From positions 2,390,501-2,454,500 of the forward strand of contig JAWUZG010000970.1 of the NCBI GenBank assembly GCA_036785705.1: 64,000 nt of DNA. The letters are read 5' to 3'. This document shows positions 1-12,200 of the stretch, one piece after another. The position numbers were made by a program, and so were the translations under genes. This DNA comes from Acanthornis magna (taxonomy: Eukaryota > Chordata > Aves > Passeriformes > Acanthizidae). Positions within the stretch are counted from its first letter, which is position 1. Every line of letters begins with the position of its first letter. Below the pieces are notes generated by a model. It saw only the letters and a list, made by a program, of their open reading frames with translations, was not told where the DNA came from and did no database searches.

Positions 1-412
1 ATTCTAGCTGTATTGGAATACTTTTTCTGTGTTGGTGGAGCTAGGCTTTTATGCTTTGATGTTGACAGTAATGGATTTTAAACATGGTTGTAAGCACCAA
101 AGATATGACTTCTTTGTATCTTTGGTGCTTAGAACCTGATTATTAATCAAAAGTATCTCATACTGAAAGTCTCTTCCGAAAGGTTTTGACATAATTTGTG
201 GTATTTTTTTTCTGCTATATTATTATTGTCATTGTATGTAATGGCAAGAAATAAACATCTTTTGTATCCTATTGCTGGAAGTGAGTAGGTATTTGCATAG
301 TCTTTGTCACCAGCGAAGATTTAAATCTTGGTAGCATGTAAAAGTATCTGTATTAAGAATAATTGATTTCTGATTTGTTTTTTTGTTTTCTTTCTTTTCT
401 TTCTTCCAATAG
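1..412 (+). other. TPPP: 3' part of the last coding-region intron of TPPP
   Basis: This is the end of the intron that precedes the terminal coding exon. It closes with a pyrimidine-rich tract (about 371-408, dominated by T and C) and the acceptor AG at 411-412. The intron's 5' end and all earlier TPPP exons lie left of the window. It contains a strong hairpin at 79-142, listed separately. Nothing in it looks coding. Confidence 0.85.
79..142. repeat. Imperfect hairpin (inverted repeat) in the TPPP intron
   Basis: Positions 91-105 and 117-131 are perfect reverse complements (15 bp, arm aagcaccaaagata plus a flanking t/a pair), separated by an 11-nt loop. Past one g/g mismatch, four more pairs (86-89 with 133-136) extend the stem. 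After a one-base bulge at 85, further pairs (83-84 with 137-138 and 79-81 with 140-142) continue it. The whole fold is about 64 nt, close to the size of an animal pre-miRNA. It could equally be the remnant of a small inverted-repeat transposon. No expression evidence is available from sequence. Confidence 0.75.
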
Positions 413-607
413 AAAACTGTTGCATCTCCAACTGTTTCACGCCTTACAGATACTTCAAAATTCACGGGTTCTCACAAAGAGAGGTTTGATGCCAGTGGGA
501 AAGGAAAAGGCAGAGCTGGCCGAGAAGATCTGGTGGATAACTCAGGATATGTATCTGGTTATAAGCATGCAGGCACATATGATCATAAAGTACAAGGAAA
601 CAAGTAA
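413..607 (+). CDS. TPPP: TPPP (p25-alpha) terminal coding exon, 64 codons plus TAA stop
   Basis: TPPP is a brain- and oligodendrocyte-enriched cytoplasmic protein that binds tubulin and promotes microtubule assembly and bundling. This exon encodes its C-terminal 64 residues. Codons run in phase 0 from AAA at 413, directly after the AG at 411-412, to AAG at 602-604, with TAA at 605-607. The peptide begins [10 protein letters not shown], carries [20 protein letters not shown] and [14 protein letters not shown], and ends KVQGNK. The stretch GKGKGRAGR fits the GxGxGxxGR Rossmann-like motif described for this family. SPTVSR and the KVQGxK tail point to TPPP rather than the paralogues TPPP2 or TPPP3, judged from remembered sequences. 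The longest ATG-initiated frame here (363-638) is another reading frame and is spurious. No frameshift or stop is seen. The N-terminal part is outside the window. Confidence 0.93.
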   Translation, partial: KTVASPTVSRLTDTSKFTGSHKERFDASGKGKGRAGREDLVDNSGYVSGYKHAGTYDHKVQGNK

Positions 608-3600
608 GGCTGAGGGTTTACAACACAGAGGGGGATAGAGTATATATTTGTAAGGATGATATTATGAATCCCACATGTTTTGGTTATTGTGAATGTTGAG
701 ACTATATTGTCAAGAAGTTGTCTTCAGGAACTGGAACTGATTTCAACATCTGCTGAGCTACTTGCAGCACAATGTCACTTCATTACATTCCTCATGCATA
801 TATTGGCAAAAATAAATATATAGGTATAAAAAATACATAATTTTGTTGAGCTTTAGACAAAAAAAACCAACAAACCAACAAACAACAAAGCCAAAGTCAA
901 GAGCAGTTATACCACGCTTTGTCAATTCAATCAAAATATCTCAAACATTCCTAGATGTCCAGTTGCCCTGATGATGTCAAAGAGAACCTCTTGAAAAGAG
1001 GCTCTTTTGTAGCAGTCTTTCTGAAGAATATAAAACTTATGCAGTTTCATTTGACTACTGTTCTGGGGTTGTTTTTTTAATGTCTTATATGGGATCTGGC
1101 ACTTTTCTTAAAACATTCAACAATATACTATTGGGAAGTAAGTGGTAGTAATGTACTAGGTGCTAGCCTGTAATTGTCGTATACCACTCATGGAAAAACT
1201 GAAAAAAAAAAAAAAAAGCTATTTCTAGGACAATATAGGCTCTAAAGTATTTTGTGTCAACAGAAAGAGTTGGAAAATACCAGGCCTTACTTTCCTCCTG
1301 TCTATACTTTGTGCTTGTTACTGTGTGTGTACTGTAGCATGGTTCTGACTGGCTGGATTTGGATGGAGCTATTGTACTAACCTGGGAGGTGAGGAACAAG
1401 CCATTGCTAAGAAAGTCTGTAAAGGATTTTCTGTCTGTTTTCAAGTTTGCACTGCCTACATTGGAAATGAAGGGGCATTAAGCTAATAATGCTTTAAAAT
1501 ATTGTTTATGACTAAACACTGCCAATCAGATTGCTATTAAATGAATGTTAATGTGCACATATGTTGGCACATAGTCCCTTTAAGCTCTAACATATGTAAG
1601 GAAAGCTTATGGCCCCTTGGAGTAAGGACATTTACAATTAATATCTATGTAATTAGGTGCAATTTTCCCACCAAAAAAATACCATTATAACTGGGCTATA
1701 TTTTATGTTATGTTAGATTTGTTTGAAGCCAAGGGCTTTGATTCTCTGCTCGCTCTTGCTGCCAGACTTGGGATAATAGTATTTCTGGGAATGGCTTTCT
1801 GCTGTTACCAGGAGAACCCAGTCCCACAGGGTTAAGGTACAGGTACAGGAAAGGTACAGGAGTGTGACATAGCTGGGGTTCAGAATACCAAAAGAAATTA
1901 ATTAGAATAAAAATAACTTTTTTTTTTAATATTCGTTGAAAAGGAGAGAAAAGGCCATTCCAATTTTCTGCAAGAGCTGAACAAGTACCCTTATGTATTA
2001 CTCTGATACTCTAAAGTTATGAAAGATAGGATGTTCAGTATTCAAAATGAACTCTTTGCAGTTCTGCCTTGCTTTCTTTCAAAAAGGGCTTGTGCACTGA
2101 TTTTCATGTTCAACTCTGACTAAAGATTAAAAGATGTATTGCTCTCCCCTGACCCGTATCAGCATCCCAATCAGAGTACGTAAGTGTAGGTGAGCAGTGT
2201 GTTGCTGTCATGTGCTATGCAGGTGAACAGTCTGTATTTCGCCAATGTATGGAAAGGGAGCACTGGTTTTCAGCCCTTAAACTGTTCATGTTTTCTTCTG
2301 CTGACTTTGTGTGGTAGCCTATCCTGTAACTTTGCCCTCAGTGACCCTTTGAGCCCATAAATCAGCCTAAAACCAAAACAAAACCAGCAAACGAAAGGCA
2401 AGGACTTCCTTGTGGACTTGGACATCCTTCTGTTTATTTATAGTTTATTTTGGTGTTTGTTTTTAAGAGGGAAGTTTGCCAAAACTCAGCACACACTCAT
2501 GTAAAGATTAAATGGCTTTTCCCATGGATGGCTTTGGTTACCTGGAAAGATTTTAGATGTATGTAAAGATGCTCAGGATGCAAAGTGTTCAGCTTTGTGA
2601 TCCCTTTCCAAGAGTTACCCAGTGTTCTTGAAGAATGAAGGGTTATCCACTCCTGTGTTGCACTGGTGACCTGTCACACTACAAAGCAGAAAATAGCATA
2701 CTTGATACCAACAGTGGTTAAATTATTCTGGCATGGTAGTAAACTGTCTAAAGAACCTTCTTCTCTGTTTCTGGTGCCTGTGCAACTGAAGATGGCTCCA
2801 GGATAATCCTGGTTTTTTAATGAATAAAAAGGCTGAGCCTCTAACCCTTGATGAATCCTTCAGCTAACTTACATACAAAAGCAGTGTCTCTGTTTTTCCT
2901 TTTGACTTCAAGACCTGATTAATAACTCACTGGTAACTGAAAATTTCTGGACCCAGCCTCACTGAAGGGTGAAATCCAGCCTACTGCAGAGTCCTGCCAG
3001 CACACTGTTGACCTGTTTGTTGCTAGCTGTCTGCCCTTTCTGGCACATCGGGTGGCACTTTGCTTTTAGGTGCACAAAGGACAGGCTTTCTCAGGTACCC
3101 AAATACACAGTGTCAGTAATGCCAGAACATTGCCATACAAGAGGAGTGATTGGTTAGGAAGGTTTTAAGGTATAATTAGGATTTAAGTTGTTAGTTCAAA
3201 GTGAGAGAGACCAGCACACTTACAGGATAGAAGGCATGCAAGGGAATTGAGAGTGCAGAGAGATCCAAGCTGACACTGTCTAGAAATTGAGCTACTCTGT
3301 TCAGTTGTAAGAGGCTGATGGAATGAGCTGAAGTTCTGCCAGAGTTTACTTTGCATTGCTTGTGCAGTATAAAATCCCTGCCATTAATCAAAGCACTTTA
3401 TATGGACCTGATGCAAACTTTGAAATTCTTTCAATAGCGTTGTAAGCTTGGGATCAGAACCTGATCAGATGGTTCAGATAGCAGTATTTTATTTTGAGGA
3501 ACACACTTCTTTGTTTCTTCTTTGTTTCTATGGTCTGAGGTTTTAAACCTCAAAGTGGTGCATGAAAAGAAGTGATTCTGATGCGACAGTTACAAAGGAA

Positions 3601-6600
3601 AGTTGTTGCTGGGAAGATAGTACTTAGTAAAGATTTTTCTCTTTTACTATATTTGGTGTGAAGGATAATGGCTATGAATAAAAGCATCCTATGCAGCTGT
3701 GTTAGGGGTTCACTACCTACTTAAGCTCTTACTTTTCCACTAATATTGGTAGGAAATTAAAATCCTAAATACTTGCTTGATTATGAGCTCTTAAGTTCCA
3801 GGCCTGCTTGGGAATGAGGCAAAGTACATTTTCTTATTCATCTGCTATTTCCTCAACTCTCAGGACAGTAAGTGCAGCTTGTACCTCAAAGATAACAGGA
3901 AGGGATAGCTGAGGAGGTGCAGGAGGTGCCCCATTTTCAGCTCTTAGAGTGTTGTAGAGCTTGTTCTCTTCCCATGCACCATGCTGCAGACTGCTGCAGA
4001 CTAAATGTCATGTCTGAAGTAAGGACATGGGAACCTAATGAGGTTTGCTGTCCTCTCTTTTTTGGAGGACAGCAACTCATTCCATCTAAATTTCCAGCCT
4101 GATTTTCAGCATCTTACACTACCTAGCACTGTCTTATGTGACATCTTCTATAAAATCCTGTTGTTCCTAATTATCTTTGGTTTCATTACTACAGAAGATG
4201 CTACCGAAAGAAATGTGATCAGAAAGTTCAGATAGCTTTTAGAAATAACTGCCTTAAAGACCAAACTCAAATTTTTTTAAAATACTGTGGCAGTACACAA
4301 TCCTTACCTGTATGTCTACTGAAGCTTAACCTGACCATCAAAACTTTTACAAGACTGAGGACAAGAAATAAAAATCCTTACTGAGGCAAATGAACAGTCC
4401 TTGCAAATAATTTTTTAAAAATAATAGAGGTTTTAAATAAAATATGCAGAAGTCAAAAGGGATTTTCTTATTAGTGCTTGCTTACTAATTCCGTTTAGTC
4501 ACTCCATGAGCTTTAGTTGAGAATTTTGCTGAGAGTTTTGCAACCATCAGTATGGAAATATCAAAACCAGAAATGATTGTCCTGCTCTTTGTGGTTATCA
4601 AAGCTATCACAATAGTGTTACTGAGAAGCAGACATTAAAAAACACACATAGTTTCATGAGTCCTATATGAACAGTTGTCATTAATTGTGATAAAATATTT
4701 GGAATCCCAAGGGAAATGTTGGATATTAGACAGTAGCTAAAATTTAGCCCCCCCTTTTTTTTAAACCTGTAATACTTCTTACTTCCTTTTCATTTAGGGA
4801 AGGGAAGGGGAGATTTCAAAACTCACATGTCATAGCTTGTGTTTTTCATCAGCATAGAGATGGTCTTTTGAAGATATTTTGGATTGAAGTATGTATTTTA
4901 CTGACCCTACCTAAGTTAAAAATTAATCTGACAATTTTTTAGCATTATACAAAGTTTTGTTCACAAATTACCATTTCAGTCATCCGTATTTTCCCTCTAT
5001 TTGCTCAATTAATATTTTTTATGGTCAGAATTAGGCAGAACAAAAAGGCAAATAAATACTAGCGCTTTGGCTTGCAAGTGATAGGTATCCCAGCCATCTG
5101 TAACCATCTGTAGAGAAAATCCTCATGTATATTCCTCCAAAACCAAAGCTTTGAAGTTGTAGTTGATAGGCTTTTTCCTTAAGACTTTTCATAGTTACAA
5201 AATGAATTTTAATTCTTTGTGCCTGCATGTGAGATAGTCAGAACATAACCCTGCCTTCAGTGATGCATGTATTCTGGGGGCACATGCCTGTCATCCGTGA
5301 ATAAGAATTCTGTGTTTGCACTGGCCAAGAGCAAACCTTTTACCTTCATGATAGAGCAAACGTAACATGTTGCACTGGTATGTGTCCTCTTAACTGACTG
5401 TCAGCCTTGCGTGTGTGCCAAAATAACTACACCTTTGTGTACGTTGTTTGTAGTGTGAATATTATGTTCTTGGCTCATCACTTAGTTGGTATTAAGTAAT
5501 GTAATGCACAGGACTTGTGTAGGTTTGTGTATGTGTACACATACTCTTTGGATCCAGCTTAGTTAAACTGTATAAATGTCGATGCAAACCTTAAATCTTA
5601 CTAGGGCCAAGCTCTAGTCCTGCAGCCAGTGCTGTTCAGCTTGGCCAGCTGGGGACATTGTCATTCTCTCTTCATAGCATGAAGGTAAAGATCTAAGGAG
5701 GCTTTTATGGTTTCACCTGTCTACCCTGTTCTGAGGGAAATCATTCTTCAGCAATTCTAACATAGACTTGGTGTGACAAGAGGTGTTTCTCCATGGTAAG
5801 GAAGTAGGAGAGAGTGAGTTAGGGTGAAAACAAGATTTCCTCTGAGTGCTCTCAAGAAACTATTTAAAATTATGCTCTACATGGGCCCTATATTTTCCTT
5901 TGCCCCAGCTTTGTGAAGCAAGTTGACACTCGCTGTGTAAACACACAGTTGTTTGTCATCTGTTAGTAAGCATGAAGTTGTGGTAAAATGGGATGGGAAC
6001 AGGAAACAGGAGTGTCATACATTGCCTATGGATTCAAGTCTTGCTTGGACCTTTATAAAATTAAATACCTGAAGCATAATCACAGCTCTCAAACTTGTAT
6101 GAAATTCTTAGAGGTATTCTGGAATACCTCAAATTGATACAGGTGTACCTCCTGTATTTGGAGTGTTTGCCCATAAAATAGCACTTAAACATTCAGTTGC
6201 TCATTTTGTGCAACCCCCAAGTGCCCGTTTGGATTACTTAATATAATCTGGAAATGATGGTCAGGGTTGTTCTTTTTACATCTTCAGAATCCTAGAACTG
6301 GTAAGAAACCTGTAGTTGCATTCGTGCTTGCTCATTAAACTCAAACCCAATGCTTTGAATGATGTCCCAGCTAAAAATGAGGCTTCTGGAAGTAAAAGAG
6401 TATTTCAGATAGAACTTCCATGTTTTAATTGTCCAAGTAATTTACTTTTGTAGGGAGAAATATCTGTTCATATATTTGGTATTTTTTCATGTTTTTCATT
6501 ATGTTAACCTTGGTATATTGCTTCAAAAACCCTATGGAAAAGGTGTATTTCAAAGACACTACTCTTGGCTTTGTTGTCAGAAAACATTTGAATTGGCTTG

Positions 6601-8825
6601 TTTCATGCAAACTAATTGATCATCCACTCAAGGTAGACTTTGGCAAGAGCAAGCCTGATCATAAATAAAAGGGGGAAAAATCCAGCCTCTTCGCTGGGCG
6701 TTCTTGACAGACATTTGCAATTCTGGTAGCCTGAAATGATTTTTAAAAAAAGTTACCTTTCGTATTCATGCACATAATGCTTGTGCATGCACATAGGCAC
6801 TACTTGGGGGCATGGATATACATGAGAGCAAGACTACAGAAGAGGCTTTTTTTTTTTTTCTATTTAAACCTTGCATTTAGAAATTTGCATTGAAATGCCC
6901 AACTGACTAACCTGATTTGGAAAAATGCTAAGCTACTACCATATGCCATTGCAGCTAAACAGCCAATGAATTAATTTTCAAATACAGTTATACAGCATCT
7001 CGTTTTTGTGAGTTACTGTAAAGCTTATGACACTGTACAAAGCAGGTTTTGATGTAAACATTTGTAAAGGTCTTAAAGATAACACTCATGATAATTTGCC
7101 CTTACCTTCAGTTACCTTTATGCAAGATTTTTCTATTACTTTGCACATATTTCAGAAAAGATCAGAAACATGAATAAAGTGACACTCAAGTAAATTAAAA
7201 ATGTGGCCCTAAAAATACACTCAGTTCATCCATCTTTGCATTTTGATCGGGACCTACATTATAGATGAACAACAAAATAAGAGAAAAAGATGGCAGCCTG
7301 TATCCCCAGAGTGCTGAATTATTTTAAGTTCCAGTTTACATCAGATGAGTTTCTGTATGCTTGCATTTGCTCAAATGCTATTTTTAAACAAAGTAATTAA
7401 ATAATGTGAAATAATGCAGCCTGGGCTCTGTTAAATAGGGTTATGTTAATGCAACTGAAATGCTGTGTATGTCTGTAATATTCATGCTAAATATGTACTA
7501 GATCTTTGCAAAGGTTTTGTGTAAAGTCAGTTAACCTACAAACTGATGTCCTGTATAAAATTGTATTGGCAAACTACTTTTGTTAGCACTGTAGTGTATG
7601 AAAAGGTAAGATCATAGACAAAAACAAGTTATAGGGTGCAAAAAAAGTGTATTTGTTTTTAATCTTTGTGCTGGGTTCAGAATATATCAGCTTTGGCAAA
7701 TTCTTTCAGCAGGGAAATTTTTTTGTATAATGCTTGTAATACAAAGTAATTTGTCTTTACATTCTGTAAAGCAGAGAAATGGTCAATGTTGGATAAGTAT
7801 ATTGAATTTTATTCTTAGCAAGGTGTTATGTTTCACAGATTTAAATATTAGAGGGAAAATATATATTTATACAGAAGTATAATTTTTGAATGATATTGAT
7901 TTTCTTCAGTCATGAACCATTTATTTATCCACATAATGCTTTATTCATTTGCTAGCTTGTTCATCAATCCATGCTGTTCCAACATCCATTTCTAATTCGA
8001 TTTAGATGTTTTGATTCTTCATTTGCACAAATCTGGATGTGCTTGCTGTCAGGACCTGATCATAAATTGTGGAGGCAAAACTGGTTTGTCTTTGATTACC
8101 TAGAGCACTAATTAAAATTTAATCGTTAAGCAGTTGGGATATGGAGATAGGTCTTGACGTAGTCTTCCTTGGAGCACTGTATGATAAAAGGCTTTAGTGA
8201 AGCTTACTAGTTTTTGTTCTTTTTTATTTGTCTTTCATCAACCAGGAAGCTGCTGTGTGCTAATAATTACCTGCAATATTTATAATTGCAGGCATTGCAA
8301 ACATTAACATGCAGCTGTACTAGCCTACTGTGTTCACTGTGAAATTTTCAACACAGTAAAATTTTTACATGATCATTTAACCTTACAAGTTTACTTTTTT
8401 CTCACTAATTTAACACTGAATCTTGTTTTCCTTATTGCAAATTAACAACTGAGCATAGCATTTCTAAATCTTATCTGTAGTAGATAAACATGTCCTAAGC
8501 AAAGATTTTTAACCACTTGATGAAGGGGCCAGGCTCCGTCCAGTGCAAAGCACACTGGGAAAAATCTTATCCCCACTGCAGCCAGTGCCAAAATTCTAGT
8601 TGGTGTTAGCAAAAATAGAACCACCATTACCAAGGGGTTAATATGCTTAGTAACCATGACAAGAGGTTATGGGGGAGCACAACAGTGATTCTCTATTTCC
8701 ATGTTTTTGTTTCTGTTAATTTAAAACTACTACTCTTCAATCTTTAAAATAAGTAAAAGAAACTTGAAGGGGGGAATCATATACTACTAGTTTGTACTAG
8801 GTTTTTTCAGGAAAAGGAAACAAAT

Positions 8826-8842
8826 TTATATATATATATATA
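8826..8842. repeat. (TA)n microsatellite
   Basis: A short pure TA run of about 8 units, within the presumed TPPP 3' UTR. Confidence 0.9.
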
Positions 8843-9201
8843 ATGCAATATATTTTTACACTGTTTATTAATGCTAGAAAGTATTAAATGTATCACTTTA
8901 TCTATGTGAATGTTAAAGTAATGACAATGTTATGGATGTTTTAAACGTTTTGAAGTCGTCTTGTTAAATTCTAAACCCACATTAACAGTGGAAAAGCTAC
9001 TTTGCAACATTATTGTTGATGTTTTAGGGAAAAAGTACAAGTGCAGCAGTTGTTTTGATTAGCACTGTAAAAGCTTGGCTTAAAAAGTTATAGTGAAATC
9101 CATATTTTTAACACCATTTCTTTAAAGCATAGCTTCTCATAAAGTACATTACTGCTGTTGACTGACTGTATAAAATTGTATTTTTAGTTGGTAAAGTGAT
9201 C

Positions 9202-9207
9202 AATAAA
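9202..9207 (+). promoter_or_regulatory. Candidate distal poly(A) signal for TPPP
   Basis: AATAAA is followed by gtgttac and a T/G-containing stretch, as expected of a cleavage site with a GU-rich downstream element. It closes the most UTR-like sequence in the region. It is one of several AATAAA hexamers after the stop, so this is a choice by context and not proof. Confidence 0.35.
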
Positions 9208-9225
9208 TGTGTTACTATATCAGTT

Positions 9226-12200
9226 CTGGGATTTATTGAAGTAAATGGTATTTGCTGATAAACTTTGTAAGCAACAGTTATTTTACAGTTTAGATGTTAA
9301 TTTAATTGCTGTTGAATTTATAAATTACATCAAAATGCTCTCTGAACATCCTGCTGTCTTGTTCTGAGCAGAATCTATTTCTTCTTTATCATTTATTTTC
9401 CTAGTTTGAATACTGACTAAAGTTGACCATGAATATTTTGAGAATTCTAATATGATGCTTGAATAGCCATGATAATGGTGATCCACCAAATGAGATCTGC
9501 CAGGGATGAAAGAATTTGTTCTTAGCTAGCTACCTAAGGTAGATTGATCCTTAGTGCAAAAGCCTGAGTTATTTCTCTCACCTTCTCTAAGCGGTGTTGA
9601 AAATGTTTTTTACTTGTAATGAAAGTCATTTGCTTCACAGAACATTGTTTTAACAGTGTTACATCCAAAAGCAAATGTGAACGTTTTGTTTATAAATAAT
9701 AATATTGCTCAGCTTTCCAGTAGCAAAAATACCATGATTTTATTAAAGAAACAGAAGACTGAAGCATTTAAGTCAGAACATCATAATAGCATAATTAATA
9801 ATGTGACAATAAAAAACCAAGTCACAGTGCTGCTCAAGAAATATAGCAGTCAACTGACAATTTGTCAATCCAGTGATTAGCAACCTCAAGGAAACATAAC
9901 TAGACAGTTTACAGTTGCCCTGTCTCCTTTTTCCAGTTGTTCTCAAACTGGAAATGGTATTCCTTATTCTCACACATTAGACAACCTTCTTTAGAACTGC
10001 CTTTTAAGTGAAATATAATACAGCTGTGTCCTGAGATAGCTTTTCTTCCTGCATAGAGACCGTGAACTGTCCCCTCCTGTATTCCTTTTAACTCTTAGCA
10101 TGTACGGTTATTGAAACTGTAAAAAACATAGTGAAGAAGAACCTGTAGAAAAAATCAGTATTTTTCTTTAACATTCAAAACGCCTTTAGGATAGGGGAAG
10201 ATAGCACTCTTCTGCCCTATGAGGATACAAGACACTAAGATCTGTATTTTCAAGAGTTAAGGATTTTTTATTATTTTCCTATAGGGCTGCTAGAAATGTC
10301 CACTCACCCGTACTTACACATCATGACTTTAAAATGAAAAATAAACCCCTTCTGCTAGCATGTGTTCTCTTTATTCCAGGAATACAATTATTTGGGGTAG
10401 TTTTCGGTCTTCATAGCTACTCTTAAAATAACCATGCACTCCTGCTCTTGTGTCCATATGTCACGTGCAGGCTGATCTTCCCTGGTTCTACCAGCTGTTC
10501 TACCACAGCCAGGACTGCGTGGAGGAAGGTGTGGAGGCAAATAAAGGCTACCTCTGCCACATCTAAGTCTTCAGAGGACTTAACCTGGTCTTCTAGTTAG
10601 CCTTTTCTTCATTTACTCAGCTTTCCATTTAACTCACTGCACCGATTCATTAATAATGTAAACTAACCTAGGCACATTGAAAGTTCGCATATTTATTGAT
10701 AAGTGTTCATGAGATCCACTCTCAGTCATCTCTTCTCCACAACAATAGTGAATATGTATGGAAGGAACCAAAGGCAGGGATATAGGTGGTCTGGGGAGGA
10801 ACAAGCACAAGAAAAGAGAGGGATAAGGGGCTCATCCCTGTTCTGTGCAGTTATTTGGTGATGCCCTGGACCTCCAAAGTTCCAGCTGCCCTGTCTTATT
10901 AAATTTAATTTCTAACTATTTTCTTGAATGACGAGATTCTCTATTCTGTGTACATATGGGCTTATGGAGGTCTAATTGCTACCAACTGGAGTCAGACCAA
11001 GGGTCACAATAGCCAGTGTTTCCTGTGGTGCAGCAACTAGAGTGGAGACTGTGGGTGACAGGAGCCCGTATTCCTGTGGTGCCAGCAGCTGGGCCAAGTG
11101 AGGGCATGTCTAGCACCATTTGGCTGCCAGCAGGCACCAAGCTGAACCTAGACAGCAAGCAGGAGCTTTAGAATCAGTTACCAAAGCATTTGTAAGACTG
11201 GGCCAGACACATGTATGTGTCTGAGACAGCTACAAGCGCATACCAAAGGGACCAGGCAGTCTGGAAGAACTGCTGGGGAGGCTACAAGGTCCAGTTGGAT
11301 AAGCTGTCTGGAGGGAATCACATTAAATATATGCATGTTTCTACTAGCAGCTCGTCATCCTGGCCAGCCACAGACAGGTCGTTGGAACCGATTTTGGTTT
11401 CGTTGGTGGTGCTGGCTTTGGTTTTTTAAGTTTAGAGGTTTCTGGATGTGTCCATCAACACTACCAGCATGAAACAACTTTGCCTTCTTTTCAATGCTAC
11501 TAACATCTGTCGTTGCTTGTAGTGTTACAAAAATGTTGATTTGTTGTGTTTCTTAACTGATAATAGCTCCCGTTAAATTGCTTAAATTGAGTCTCAAGGC
11601 ATGTGCATGTCTGCTAATTCTTGATAGAAATTAAAGTTCTTTACATTAAAACAATTCAGGCAACTAATTTTGTTCATTTCCCCAGCTAGATTAAATTATT
11701 TTTTCAACATTTCCTTTCAGTAGTATTTTGGTGGGTTTATTCTATTTTAGTGCTACTAATTTGAACTTTTACTACAAAGCAAACTCTTTAAAGGAACATT
11801 TCTTATAAGTTTCGTAGTGGAAAAAATTCTTGTAGTTATACGTTGGTGTTTATTCAGAGAGGGTAGGTTTCATATGTTGATGTCACTGGATCAGATGGAG
11901 TGTAAAATATGGAAAGTATAAATATAATTTTAATATGAATAAAAATTTCTTATATCTTTATATGTATAACATATCAATAGATATATATACATACTAAAAA
12001 TAGATATGAAATATTGCCCTGTATATGAAATTCTGTCTCTGTTCTTAGGCACTGTCACCAGTATGAAGTGATGTTGTATGTTAATTTTGGGACCCTGCTG
12101 TAGCTAATTGCCATGACACAGGCATCCTGTAAAGAAGCAATCTTCTTTTACTTAAGTATATCTTGTCTGCCTTAAAGCAGCATCACAGCATTTTGTCCTG

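Larger units (their letters stand above)
608..9225 (+). other. TPPP: Probable long 3' UTR of TPPP
   Basis: About 8.6 kb after the stop lack splice-bounded open frames and any recognisable LINE. They have the T-rich, AATAAA- and TGTA-rich texture of vertebrate 3' UTRs, most strongly from about 6.9 to 9.2 kb. Possible internal poly(A) signals occur at 811, 2823 and 3677. The last good one, before a more ordinary intergenic texture, is at 9202. Mammalian TPPP transcripts also have multi-kilobase 3' UTRs. The distal boundary is inferred; RNA-seq could place it anywhere in this range. A 16-A run sits at 1202-1217. Confidence 0.45.

Noticed and set aside
363..638. 91-codon + strand ATG frame over the TPPP exon
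   Set aside because: The true coding phase is the one opening at 413 after the AG acceptor; this frame begins in the intron and is out of phase.
10470..10590. Locally GC-richer stretch open on both strands, with a cag before gctgatcttccctgg
   Set aside because: No family is recognised, both strands are open and there is no paired donor on either strand; too weak to call an exon.
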